A DNA stretch of 64,000 bases, from contig NZ_CP017688.1 in NCBI RefSeq assembly GCF_001831475.1, positions 620,001-684,000 on the forward strand, in the 5' to 3' direction. Shown in pieces: positions 37,931-46,182 of the stretch (its first letter is position 1; each line of letters begins with the position of its first letter). The position numbers and the translations under genes were made by a program. The notes beneath the pieces are model-generated. The model was given only the letters and a program-made list of their open reading frames with translations. It was not told where the DNA came from and made no database searches. This DNA comes from Flavobacterium crassostreae. GTDB lineage: Bacteria; Bacteroidota; Bacteroidia; Flavobacteriales; Flavobacteriaceae.

Positions 37931-39994
37931 TTACCAGATTTTAACTCTGCTTTCGGGCGCTAAATACATCCCATCTCCTTTTTTAATAGAAAAGGCTTGG
38001 TAAAAAGCGTCCATATTTTGTGCAGGAACGTAGGCACGATATTTCCCTGGGGAGTGAGGGTCTGTTTTTACTTGGTTTTTTATAGCTTCGTCTCGAGACT
38101 TGGTTCTCCAAACCGTGGCCCATGAAATAAAGAAACGCTGCTCTGGAGTAAAGCCATCAATGAGTCCTGGATTTTTGTTTTCTTTTAAATACAATTGCAA
38201 ACCATCATAGGCAGCATTCACTCCTCCTAGATCTCCAATGTTTTCTCCAAGGGTAAATTTGCCATCTACATGTACTCCTGGCAATGGTTCTAGGGCACTG
38301 TATTGGTTTGCAAGAGCGGTACCCAAGGCTGTAAACTGTTCCAAATCTTCGGCTGTCCACCAATCTACCAAATTACCATCGGCATTGTAACGCGCTCCAG
38401 AATCATCAAAACCATGAGAAATTTCATGCCCAATAACAGCTCCTATACCTCCATAATTGACTGCTTCGTCTGCTTGGTAATTATAAAAAGGAGGTTGCAA
38501 TATGGCCGCCGGAAAAACAATTTCATTATAGGATGGATTATAATAGGCATTGACTGTTTGTGGAGACATGTACCATTCTGTTTTGTCTACTGGTTGGTCC
38601 AGTTTGGCTATATCCAAATTCGAATTCCATTGGTAAATATTTTGCATGTTTGTAAAATAACTCCCTCCTTCGGCAACACTTTTAATATTCAGTGCTGCAT
38701 ACTCTTTCCATTTATCTGGATAGCCTATTTTGATGGTGATTTTATTTAGTTTTTGGATTGCTTTGGTTTTGGTTTCTTCAGACATCCAACTCAAGTTCAG
38801 GATTCGCTCCTGATACGCACGCACAATGTTGGCAATCATTTTTTGGGCTTTTTCTTTTGCCGCAGCGGGAAACATTTGGGCAACATATAATTTTCCTAAT
38901 GCCTCGCCAATGGTTCCATTTACGCTAGACAAGGCCTGTTCTTCGAGTGGTCTTTGCTGGATGGCGCCATTTAAGGTTTTGCCATAAAAATCAAAATTAG
39001 CAGCAGCTATGGTTGTAGATAATAAAGAGGCCGAATTGTTGATTAGGTTCCATTTTAAGTAGGCTTTCCAAGCGGCAACCTCTTTTTGTTTAAAAATAGT
39101 CTCTAGAGTTTGCATGTATTTCGGTTGTGCCACAATCACACTATCTAAATTAGCAAAACCAATGCCTTTAAAATAATTTTTCCAATCTACAGCAGGGGTT
39201 ATTTTTTGTAATGCCGAAACAGTCATGGGGTTGTATTGCAACCTACCATCTCTACTCTCTACTCTATCCAAACGTGGCCTAGACAAAGCCACCTCAAAGG
39301 CCAAAACCTGACTGGCACTTTTTTTGGCCTTAGCGGGAGACTCTCCCAAAAACTGTAACATTCTAGCAATATGCTGTTGGTATTTTTGGCGCTTTGCTTT
39401 GGTGTCTTTGTCATCGGATAAATAATACTCTTTGTCCGGAAGCCCCAAACTACTTACAGTAACAAACAACGAATTTTTTGTACTGTTTTTATCATCGGCT
39501 CCTACATAGGTTCCAAAAAAACCAATTCCTCCAATGTGCTCCATCTCCATTAACAATTGGGTTAAATCCGTTAGGTTCTCAATGCGGTCAATTTGGTCCA
39601 AATACGGTTTTAATGGCGCAATACCCTGCTTGTTACGGGCTAGAGTGTCCAGAATACTAGTATACAGATTAATGGCTTTGCCTTGGTCTGTATTGGATTG
39701 GTACTTGGGGTTGGCGGCGGCAACTTTCAAAATATCCAAGGCATCCTTATCGGTCTTTTTTACCAATTCGTTAAAACTCCCCCAAGTGGTTCGATCCTTA
39801 GGAATTTCGGTTTGGTCCAACCAAGTACCATTAACAAATCTAAAAAAATCCTCTGCGGGTTGCACTTTATAATCAAAAGATGCCTTTGTAATACCCGATT
39901 CTGTTAGGGTTTCTTTGTTTTGCGACTGCATTTCGGACCAGCCAACAAGAGCCGGAAGCATCAAAATTAACGGCCGATAGAAGTACTTTTTCAT
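37931..39994 (-). CDS. M13 family metallopeptidase (PepO/neprilysin-like)
   Basis: 687 residues, exported by an N-terminal signal (PLILMLPALVGWSEMQSQ). M13 landmarks: NAYYNPSYNEIVFPA, the zinc site GHEISHGFDDSG (HExxH), GENIGDLGGV with the third ligand Glu, and a C-terminal RVKIW. These peptidases cut oligopeptides; a periplasmic or surface location is inferred from the signal peptide. Convergent with the SDR gene and divergent from the SCO gene. Confidence 0.93.
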   Translation of the reverse strand: MKKYFYRPLILMLPALVGWSEMQSQNKETLTESGITKASFDYKVQPAEDFFRFVNGTWLDQTEIPKDRTTWGSFNELVKKTDKDALDILKVAAANPKYQSNTDQGKAINLYTSILDTLARNKQGIAPLKPYLDQIDRIENLTDLTQLLMEMEHIGGIGFFGTYVGADDKNSTKNSLFVTVSSLGLPDKEYYLSDDKDTKAKRQKYQQHIARMLQFLGESPAKAKKSASQVLAFEVALSRPRLDRVESRDGRLQYNPMTVSALQKITPAVDWKNYFKGIGFANLDSVIVAQPKYMQTLETIFKQKEVAAWKAYLKWNLINNSASLLSTTIAAANFDFYGKTLNGAIQQRPLEEQALSSVNGTIGEALGKLYVAQMFPAAAKEKAQKMIANIVRAYQERILNLSWMSEETKTKAIQKLNKITIKIGYPDKWKEYAALNIKSVAEGGSYFTNMQNIYQWNSNLDIAKLDQPVDKTEWYMSPQTVNAYYNPSYNEIVFPAAILQPPFYNYQADEAVNYGGIGAVIGHEISHGFDDSGARYNADGNLVDWWTAEDLEQFTALGTALANQYSALEPLPGVHVDGKFTLGENIGDLGGVNAAYDGLQLYLKENKNPGLIDGFTPEQRFFISWATVWRTKSRDEAIKNQVKTDPHSPGKYRAYVPAQNMDAFYQAFSIKKGDGMYLAPESRVKIW

Positions 39995-40107
39995 GTATTT
40001 TATAATTTAAGGATACTCTACAAAGTTAGGAATTATAGTTGAAAAATAAATTGGCGTTGCGTTGGCTTTCCAAACAAATAAAAGCAGCACAAAAGATTGG
40101 TTTTTTG

Positions 40108-40115
40108 TATTTTTG
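40108..40115 (+). promoter_or_regulatory. -7 box for the SCO gene
   Basis: TATTTTTG, 17 bp upstream of the ATG at 40132. This placement also argues against the longer TTG start at 40039. Confidence 0.45.
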
Positions 40116-40131
40116 TAAAAATTATATTTTT

Positions 40132-40797
40132 ATGCAATCTGTTTTAAAAAAATATGCCCTTTTTTTGGGGATTTTTGCTGTTTTCTCCATCATTACGCTG
40201 TCTTTGTTTTACAATGCTCTAAAACCACAAAAAACACTCCCGATTTATAATCCTTCGGATGTAAATCCAGAATTGGTAGACAGTACCATCCAATACATCC
40301 GTAAATACCATACCATCGCAGATTTTTCGTTTACCAATCAAAACGGAAAAACCATTACCCAAAAAGACTACGAAGGCAAAATTTATGTCGCCGATTTCTT
40401 CTTTACCACTTGTGGATCTATTTGCCCCAAAATGACTGCCAATTTATTTGAGGTACAAAAAGCCATTGCCAACAACCCAAAAGTAATGTTGCTCTCTTAT
40501 AGTGTTTTTCCAGAAACGGACAGTGTTCCTGTTTTGAAGGCTTACGCCAAAAAATACGGTGTACTAGACCATAAGTGGAACCTAGTAACGGGAGACAAAA
40601 AAGAAATCTATGCCCTTGCCCGAAAATCCTACCTTGCCGTAAAACTTGGCAAACCCGAAGCGTTGTATGACATGGTGCATACCGAAAATTTTGTTTTGGT
40701 GGATACCAAAAAAAGAGTGCGGGGTTTTTATGATGGAACCAAAAAAGAAGAAGTCCAACAATTGATCGAAGACATTGCTTTTTTGAGTAAGGAATAA
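40132..40797 (+). CDS. SCO1/SenC family copper protein
   Basis: 221 residues from ATG 40132 (MQSVLKKYALFLGIF), a signal-anchor, then a thioredoxin-like domain with the copper-binding CGSIC (Cys94 and Cys98) and a downstream His in MVHTENFVLVD. SCO proteins carry copper to the CuA centre of cytochrome c oxidase or serve redox roles. A longer reading from TTG 40039 adds 31 unlikely residues across the promoter. Confidence 0.88.
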   Translation: MQSVLKKYALFLGIFAVFSIITLSLFYNALKPQKTLPIYNPSDVNPELVDSTIQYIRKYHTIADFSFTNQNGKTITQKDYEGKIYVADFFFTTCGSICPKMTANLFEVQKAIANNPKVMLLSYSVFPETDSVPVLKAYAKKYGVLDHKWNLVTGDKKEIYALARKSYLAVKLGKPEALYDMVHTENFVLVDTKKRVRGFYDGTKKEEVQQLIEDIAFLSKE

Positions 40798-40870
40798 CAA
40801 CTGCTAGCCTTATTTGGTGCTTTTGGATTCTCAAAATTGAAAAATAAAAATAAGACGTAGGTTATACGCA

Positions 40871-40889
40871 TCCTAATTTGCCCTTAGGA
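40871..40889 (+). promoter_or_regulatory. 19-bp inverted repeat upstream of feoAB
   Basis: TCCTAA and TTAGGA, exact complements separated by 7 bases, 45 bp upstream of the feoA -7 box. A possible operator for the nearby DtxR-type regulator or Fur; the half-site orientation is opposite to the classical DtxR box, so this is tentative. Confidence 0.3.
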
Positions 40890-40933
40890 GATACAAAAAT
40901 GACAAATATCATTCGTATTTATTTTATAATCCG

Positions 40934-40941
40934 TATTTTTG
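40934..40941 (+). promoter_or_regulatory. -7 box for feoAB
   Basis: TATTTTTG, a full match to TAnnTTTG, 26 bp upstream of the TTG start of feoA. Confidence 0.5.
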
Positions 40942-40967
40942 CAATCTTAATTCAATCTAAATAAGAC

Positions 40968-41207
40968 TTGCGTACCACGATAAATTCATTAAAAAAAGGA
41001 GAAAAAGCCATTATCAAAGATTTTGATATTGATATCATTCCGTTAAAGTTGCTCGAGATGGGTTGTTTGCCCGGAAATACCGTAGAACTGTTACAGATCG
41101 CTCCTTTTGGAGACCCTTTGTATTTAGATATCAATGGTTCGCACTTGGCAATTCGTGTAGAAACTGCCGCAGAAATTGAGGTTGAATTGATCCAAATCCA
41201 GCTTTAA
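40968..41207 (+). CDS. feoA: ferrous iron transport protein A
   Basis: 79-residue SH3-like FeoA (SLKKGEKAIIKDF, LEMGCLPGNTVELL, DPLYLDINGSHLAIRV). It assists FeoB in Fe2+ import from the cytosolic side. The start is TTG (MRTTINSLKKG); no ATG lies upstream before the promoter. It ends 1 bp before feoB. Confidence 0.9.
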   Translation: MRTTINSLKKGEKAIIKDFDIDIIPLKLLEMGCLPGNTVELLQIAPFGDPLYLDINGSHLAIRVETAAEIEVELIQIQL

Positions 41208-41208
41208 A

Positions 41209-43308
41209 ATGATTAATCAAAATATAAATGTTGCTCTAATAGGAAACCCCAATGTAGGTAAAACGTCTGTTTTTAACCAACTAACAGGCCTTAACCAGCA
41301 AGTGGGTAATTATCCTGGTATTACGGTCGAAAAAAAAATAGGGTTTTGTAAATTACCCAATAACGTAAAGGCAAATATATTAGATTTGCCCGGAACCTAT
41401 AGTCTAAACGCCAGTTCTATAGATGAGAATGTAGTCATTGAGCTGCTCTTGAACAAAAACGACAAACTATATCCAGATGTAGCCCTTGTGGTAACGGATG
41501 TAGAAAATTTGAAACGTAATTTACTGCTTTTTACCCAAATAAAAGACTTAGAAATACCTACCATACTAGTCATTAACATGGCCGATAGAATGGAACACAA
41601 AGGCATTTCGCTGGATATTCCGTATCTTGAAGAGCAATTAAAAACCAAAATTGCTTTGGTGAGTTCCAGAAAAGGTTTTGGAATAGAAGCCTTAAAAAAA
41701 CTAATCATAACCTACAAGACCATCTCGAGTGAGCCTTGTTTGAATGCGTCTGTAATTGATCCCGAATATTTTGATAGTTTGCGCAAAGCCTTTCCAAACC
41801 AATTGATCTATAAACTTTGGTTGGTTATTACCCAAGATGTCAATTTTTTGAATTTAGAACGCAAAGAAATCCATAGTTCTTTTACCAAATCCCATTCGGA
41901 TTTAAAGCGTTTGCAACAAAAAGAAACCATCAAACGCTACCAATTTATAAACCAAACGCTACAAAAAGGTTTAAAAATAGACACCACTCTTGCCAAAGAT
42001 TTTCGCTCTAAATTAGACCGCGTGCTGACTCATAAAGTGTGGGGTTATGCCATTTTCTTTGCCATTTTGTTTGTTATATTTCAGTCTATTTTTGAATGGT
42101 CGAAAATACCGATGGATTTTATAGACAGTAGTTTTGCCTCTTTGAGCACGCTAGCTAATGACCAATTGCCGGCAGGGGTTTTGACCAATTTGATCTCGCA
42201 GGGAATCATTCCTGGTATTGGTGGTATTTTAATTTTCATTCCGCAAATTGCCTTTTTATTTCTATTTATATCTATTCTGGAAGAAAGCGGCTACATGAGT
42301 CGGGTGGTTTTTTTGATGGACAAAATTATGCGAAAATTTGGTTTGTCTGGCAAAAGTGTGGTGCCGTTAATCTCGGGAACTGCTTGTGCAATTCCGGCTA
42401 TTATGGCAACCCGAAACATTGAAAACTGGAAAGAAAGACTGATAACCATACTGGTAACGCCTTTTACCACTTGTTCGGCACGATTACCGGTTTATGCCAT
42501 TATTATTGCACTTGTAATACCCGATACGCACGTTTTAGGAATTTTTAACCTACAAGGACTTACCTTGATGTTGTTGTATCTTTTGGGCTTTGGTATGGCG
42601 ATATTATCCGCATATGTATTAAATAAAGTGATGCAAATAAAAGGCAAAACTTTTTTTGTGGTTGAAATGCCCAATTACAAACTCCCTATGTTCAAAAACG
42701 TGGCTATCAATGTGGTCGAAAAAACAAAAGCATTTGTATTTGGTGCCGGAAAAATCATATTGGCTATCTCTATTATATTATGGTTTTTGGCCTCGTATGG
42801 TCCGGGCAAAAATTTCAAGAATGCAGCGCAAATAATCCAAACGCAAACGCAAAACATGCAGCTGTCTGAGCAAGAACTAGACAACAAAATAGCTACCTAC
42901 AGATTAGAGAATTCGTATATTGGAATTATGGGCAAAACTATTGAACCGGCTATTTCTCCGTTAGGATATGACTGGAAGATCGGTATTGCCATCATTAGCT
43001 CTTTTGCCGCTAGAGAGGTTTTTGTAGGCACTTTGGCAACAATTTATAGTGTCGGAAATACGGATAATGAAGATACTATCAAAAACAAAATGGCTGCCGA
43101 GGTGCATCCGGTAACAGGTGCTAAAATATTTAATTTTGCCTCTGGTGTGTCGTTATTATTGTTTTATGCCTTTGCACTGCAATGTGCTAGTACGCTGGCC
43201 ATCACCAAAAAAGAAACCAACTCTTGGAAATGGCCCGTTGGACAATTGGTATTTATGAGTGGTTTTGCGTATGTGGTGGCGCTTATTGCTTTTCAGATAT
43301 TAAAATAA
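41209..43308 (+). CDS. feoB: ferrous iron transporter FeoB
   Basis: 699 residues. N-terminal G domain with G1 GNPNVGKTSVFN (about residues 12-23), G3 DLPGTYSL and G4 NMAD; helical spacer; then two Gate regions and about ten transmembrane segments including GTACAIPAIMATRN and TTCSARLPVYA (conserved cysteines of the iron path). FeoB moves Fe2+ across the inner membrane. Forms an operon with feoA and the small Cys-rich gene. Confidence 0.96.
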   Translation: MINQNINVALIGNPNVGKTSVFNQLTGLNQQVGNYPGITVEKKIGFCKLPNNVKANILDLPGTYSLNASSIDENVVIELLLNKNDKLYPDVALVVTDVENLKRNLLLFTQIKDLEIPTILVINMADRMEHKGISLDIPYLEEQLKTKIALVSSRKGFGIEALKKLIITYKTISSEPCLNASVIDPEYFDSLRKAFPNQLIYKLWLVITQDVNFLNLERKEIHSSFTKSHSDLKRLQQKETIKRYQFINQTLQKGLKIDTTLAKDFRSKLDRVLTHKVWGYAIFFAILFVIFQSIFEWSKIPMDFIDSSFASLSTLANDQLPAGVLTNLISQGIIPGIGGILIFIPQIAFLFLFISILEESGYMSRVVFLMDKIMRKFGLSGKSVVPLISGTACAIPAIMATRNIENWKERLITILVTPFTTCSARLPVYAIIIALVIPDTHVLGIFNLQGLTLMLLYLLGFGMAILSAYVLNKVMQIKGKTFFVVEMPNYKLPMFKNVAINVVEKTKAFVFGAGKIILAISIILWFLASYGPGKNFKNAAQIIQTQTQNMQLSEQELDNKIATYRLENSYIGIMGKTIEPAISPLGYDWKIGIAIISSFAAREVFVGTLATIYSVGNTDNEDTIKNKMAAEVHPVTGAKIFNFASGVSLLLFYAFALQCASTLAITKKETNSWKWPVGQLVFMSGFAYVVALIAFQILK

Positions 43309-43318
43309 AGAAAAAATC

Positions 43319-43444
43319 ATGATACAAGAAATACTCGCTTTTGGTATTCTGGCAATGGCTGTTGGGTTTTTAATTAAAAAATATTTTTTTAAGAAAAAAA
43401 AATCCGACAAAAGCTGCGGAACCAACGATTGTGGTTGCCATTAG
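43319..43444 (+). CDS. FeoB-associated Cys-rich membrane protein
   Basis: 41-residue protein below usual ORF limits: one transmembrane helix (residues about 4-20), a run of lysines and a C-terminal SCGTNDCGCH with Cys33, Cys38 and Cys40. It starts 10 bp after feoB, the usual place of the FeoB-associated Cys-rich family, thought to work like FeoC or to hand on iron. The small size and conserved cysteines make coincidence unlikely. Confidence 0.8.
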   Translation: MIQEILAFGILAMAVGFLIKKYFFKKKKSDKSCGTNDCGCH

Positions 43445-43452
43445 TATGGGGC

Positions 43453-44106
43453 TTACTTTATCTTGACAAATAAATTGCTGGCTATTTTGTTAGAGATCGT
43501 TAAATGCTTGCCATCTACTTGTACTTTTAGAGATAGGTCAAAGGTTTCTTTGGCTAGAATTTCAATCTTGGAGCCTAAGGCTATTTCTTGTTTGTCTAGG
43601 TATTTTAAAAATTCTGAAGAGGTGTCTTTTACGCCAACACACATGCCTTTTTGGTGTACTAAAAGATCCGAAAGGAGTTGTTTTTCTACTTTGAATATTT
43701 CGCCTTCGGCATTGGGTATGGGGTCGCCATGAGGATCTTCGGTGGGGTTTCCCAAAAAATCATCCAACTTATTGATGAGCTTCTCGGACTTGATGTGTTC
43801 TAATTGCTCTGCAATATCATGGACCTCATCCCAGCTAAAATCTAGTTTTTCTACCAAAAACACCTCCCATAGACGGTGTTTTCTTACAATCATCTTGGCC
43901 TCTAGTCTTCCTTGGTTGGTTAGCGATACGCCTTGGTATTTTTTGTAATTAATTAACTCTTTTTCGGCTAATTTTTTGAGCATGTCGGTTACCGAAGATG
44001 CTTTGGTATCCATCACTTCGGCTATGGCATTGGTGCTTACGGCGGCATTAGTTACTACGGTGAGGTGGTAAATTTGTTTGAGATAATTTTCTTCGGAAAA
44101 GGTCAT
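43453..44106 (-). CDS. DtxR/MntR-type metal-dependent transcriptional regulator
   Basis: 217 residues. N-terminal winged helix (SEENYLKQIYHL, then ASSVTDMLKKLAEKELI), a metal-binding/dimer domain with HRLWEVFLVEKLDF, VHDIAEQLEH and DPHGDPIPNAEG, and a C-terminal FeoA-like SH3 domain (residues about 145-217). Such proteins bind Fe2+ or Mn2+ and repress uptake genes. It faces the feo operon on one side (tail to tail) and the Nramp gene upstream on the other; the metal cannot be told by eye. Confidence 0.93.
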   Translation of the reverse strand: MTFSEENYLKQIYHLTVVTNAAVSTNAIAEVMDTKASSVTDMLKKLAEKELINYKKYQGVSLTNQGRLEAKMIVRKHRLWEVFLVEKLDFSWDEVHDIAEQLEHIKSEKLINKLDDFLGNPTEDPHGDPIPNAEGEIFKVEKQLLSDLLVHQKGMCVGVKDTSSEFLKYLDKQEIALGSKIEILAKETFDLSLKVQVDGKHLTISNKIASNLFVKIK

Positions 44107-44117
44107 GGTTTTTATTT

Positions 44118-44195
44118 TAGCCCCGATAGCAGCGGCATCCTTTATCTTTTTTCTTTAAAAAGATAAAGATATAGCGGAGAGCGGGAAATGGCTTC
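44118..44195 (+). repeat. dispersed hairpin element, copy B
   Basis: Left flank TAGCCCCGATAGCAGCGGC, stem ATCCTTTATCTTTTT with AAAAGATAAAGAT, right flank AGAGCGGGAAATGGCTTC. It lies between the Nramp stop codon and the regulator start, and could also terminate the Nramp transcript. Confidence 0.8.
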
Positions 44196-44204
44196 ACGTT
44201 TTTT

Positions 44205-46076
44205 TTATTCTTTTAGGATCAATAGAGGGATGGTTATTTTGTGTCTTAATTTATCTACGGTGGTCCCAAAGATTAGATCCTTAAGGCCGGTGTGGCCGTG
44301 GGTTCCCATGACTAAAATATCAAAATTGCCTTGGCTGAGGATCTTGGGTATTACTTTGTTGGGTTTGCCAAAGCCAAGCTGCGTGCTTATTTTGAAGCCT
44401 TTGGCAGAAAGCATTTCTTTGTATTCTTCTAGTAATTTTTCGTCTATTAGGGTTTCGTGATCGTCGGTGTGGTCTCCGTACATCAGGGCGCCTACGGTTT
44501 CTACTACATGTATTAGGGTGTAGTTGGCTGTGGTGCCTCCGAGTTCAAAGGCGCCGTTTAGGGCTACGGCATCGGCGGAAGAAAAATCTACGGCAATGGC
44601 TATGTTTTTTTTGGTATCAGCGGTGGTTTTTGAAAACCGCAGGTTTAAATGGTGTGGCGAATGGTTTTGAAAGGCTGTCTTGGATTTGGTTATAAAGGGT
44701 TTGATGACAATGTATAGCAACAATACTAAAAAACCCAGAGCTAAGGGCACTACGGTAAGCCATAACAGGATAGGGTTTTCGGAGGTTTCTAACCAACCGT
44801 TGATTTCGTCTACTACTAGTTTTCCGTTTAGGATTACGATAATGGTGGCTACGATCCACGAGGCTATTTGGGTCCATTTGCCTATATGAAATCCTTTCAT
44901 CTTGGATTTATCGCTCACAAAGTGGATTAACGGAATGATGGCAAATCCCAATTGCAAACTCAATATTACTTGACTAAAGATGAGTAGTTTGCCTGTTACG
45001 CCTTCGCCAAAAATGGTGATGACAATTACGGCCGGAACTATGGCTATTAATCGGGTGATGATCCGGCGCACCCAAGGCTGGATTCTTAAATTAAGATAGC
45101 CTTCCATGATGATTTGTCCGGCTAAGGTTCCGGTTATGGTGGAGCTTTGGCCTGCTGCTATTAGTGCTACTGCAAATAGTATTGGAGCCCATTTGGTGCC
45201 TAAGAGGGGTTGCAAAAATTTGTGTGCGTCTTGAATTTCGGCAACTTGGTGCATGCCTACTTTATAAAATGTGGCTGCTGCCAAAATTAAAATGGCGGCA
45301 TTGACAAAGAACGCAAGATTCAAGGCGATGGTAGAATCGATGAAATTGTATTTTAGGGCTTGTTTGATTCCGGCGGTTGTTCTGTCAAATTTTCGGGTTT
45401 GCACCAATGAAGAATGTAAGTATAGGTTGTGGGGCATTACGGTTGCTCCAATAATTCCGATGGCTATATACAATGCGGTTTCGTTGGGCATGGATGGGAT
45501 TAATCCCAATAGAACTTTGTCCATCTCGGGTTGGGCAAAAATCATCTCAAACACAAACGAAACGCCAATTACCATCACCAAGGCAATAATAAAAGCTTCC
45601 ATTTTTCGAATGCCTTTGTTGATTAAAAACAGCAGTAAAAAGGTGTCCAATACGGTGATCAGAACTCCCTCAATAAGTGGAATACCGAACAATAGATTGA
45701 TCCCGATGGCCATTCCTAAAACTTCTGCTAGATCACAGGCGGCAATGGCTACCTCTGCCAAAAAATACAAAATGTAGTTGATGAATTTGGAATAGGTTTC
45801 TCGAGAGGCTTGGGCTAAATCCCGTTGGGTTACAATACCTAACCTTGCGCTCAAGCTTTGCAAAAGCAAGGCCATAATGTTGCTCATCAATAAAACCCAT
45901 AGCAGTGAGTAGCCAAATTGGCTTCCTCCGGCTAGATCTGTTGCCCAATTTCCGGGATCCATGTAGCCTACACTAATTAGATATGCTGGCCCAAAGAAAG
46001 CGAGGATTTTTCGAAAAACGGATTTTTTGTCTTGAGTAGCAACGGATTGGTTTACTTCTTCTAATGATTTGCTCAT
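44205..46076 (-). CDS. Nramp divalent metal transporter with C-terminal universal stress protein domain
   Basis: 623 residues from ATG 46076 (MSKSLEEVNQ); a TTG at 46097 would overlap the -7 box and is rejected. Residues about 25-460 carry 11 helices with DPGNWATD (residues 40-47) and MPHNLYLHS, the metal-binding motifs of MntH/Nramp for Mn2+/Fe2+ with protons. Residues about 490-623 are a UspA fold with the ATP-loop GTHGHTG and FGTTVDKL. The Usp domain could sense ATP or stress and modulate transport; this is inference. Upstream: divergent promoter with palindromes. Confidence 0.9.
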   Translation of the reverse strand: MSKSLEEVNQSVATQDKKSVFRKILAFFGPAYLISVGYMDPGNWATDLAGGSQFGYSLLWVLLMSNIMALLLQSLSARLGIVTQRDLAQASRETYSKFINYILYFLAEVAIAACDLAEVLGMAIGINLLFGIPLIEGVLITVLDTFLLLFLINKGIRKMEAFIIALVMVIGVSFVFEMIFAQPEMDKVLLGLIPSMPNETALYIAIGIIGATVMPHNLYLHSSLVQTRKFDRTTAGIKQALKYNFIDSTIALNLAFFVNAAILILAAATFYKVGMHQVAEIQDAHKFLQPLLGTKWAPILFAVALIAAGQSSTITGTLAGQIIMEGYLNLRIQPWVRRIITRLIAIVPAVIVITIFGEGVTGKLLIFSQVILSLQLGFAIIPLIHFVSDKSKMKGFHIGKWTQIASWIVATIIVILNGKLVVDEINGWLETSENPILLWLTVVPLALGFLVLLLYIVIKPFITKSKTAFQNHSPHHLNLRFSKTTADTKKNIAIAVDFSSADAVALNGAFELGGTTANYTLIHVVETVGALMYGDHTDDHETLIDEKLLEEYKEMLSAKGFKISTQLGFGKPNKVIPKILSQGNFDILVMGTHGHTGLKDLIFGTTVDKLRHKITIPLLILKE

Positions 46077-46094
46077 GTATATCGCTATTTGAGG

Positions 46095-46102
46095 CAAATA
46101 TA
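46095..46102 (-). promoter_or_regulatory. -7 box for the Nramp gene
   Basis: On minus, TATATTTG, 18 bp upstream of the preferred ATG at 46076. A TTTC lies 20 bp upstream in place of the -33 TTTG, inside the palindromic region. Confidence 0.45.
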
Positions 46103-46123
46103 ATTGTATTTTTTTGTTATATG

Positions 46124-46182
46124 AAATATAATTTTTAGATTTGTCTAAATTTATACACAGTCATAATCTAAAAATTATATTT
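46124..46182. promoter_or_regulatory. nested palindromes, candidate DtxR-family operator
   Basis: A perfect 17-bp inverted repeat (46124-46140 AAATATAATTTTTAGAT with 46166-46182) surrounds a second palindrome TTTAGA-TTTG-TCTAAA (46134-46149). The three half-sites TTTAGA/TCTAAA resemble half-sites of DtxR-family boxes. The site lies between the divergent Nramp and TonB receptor genes, next to the metal regulator gene. Confidence 0.55.
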
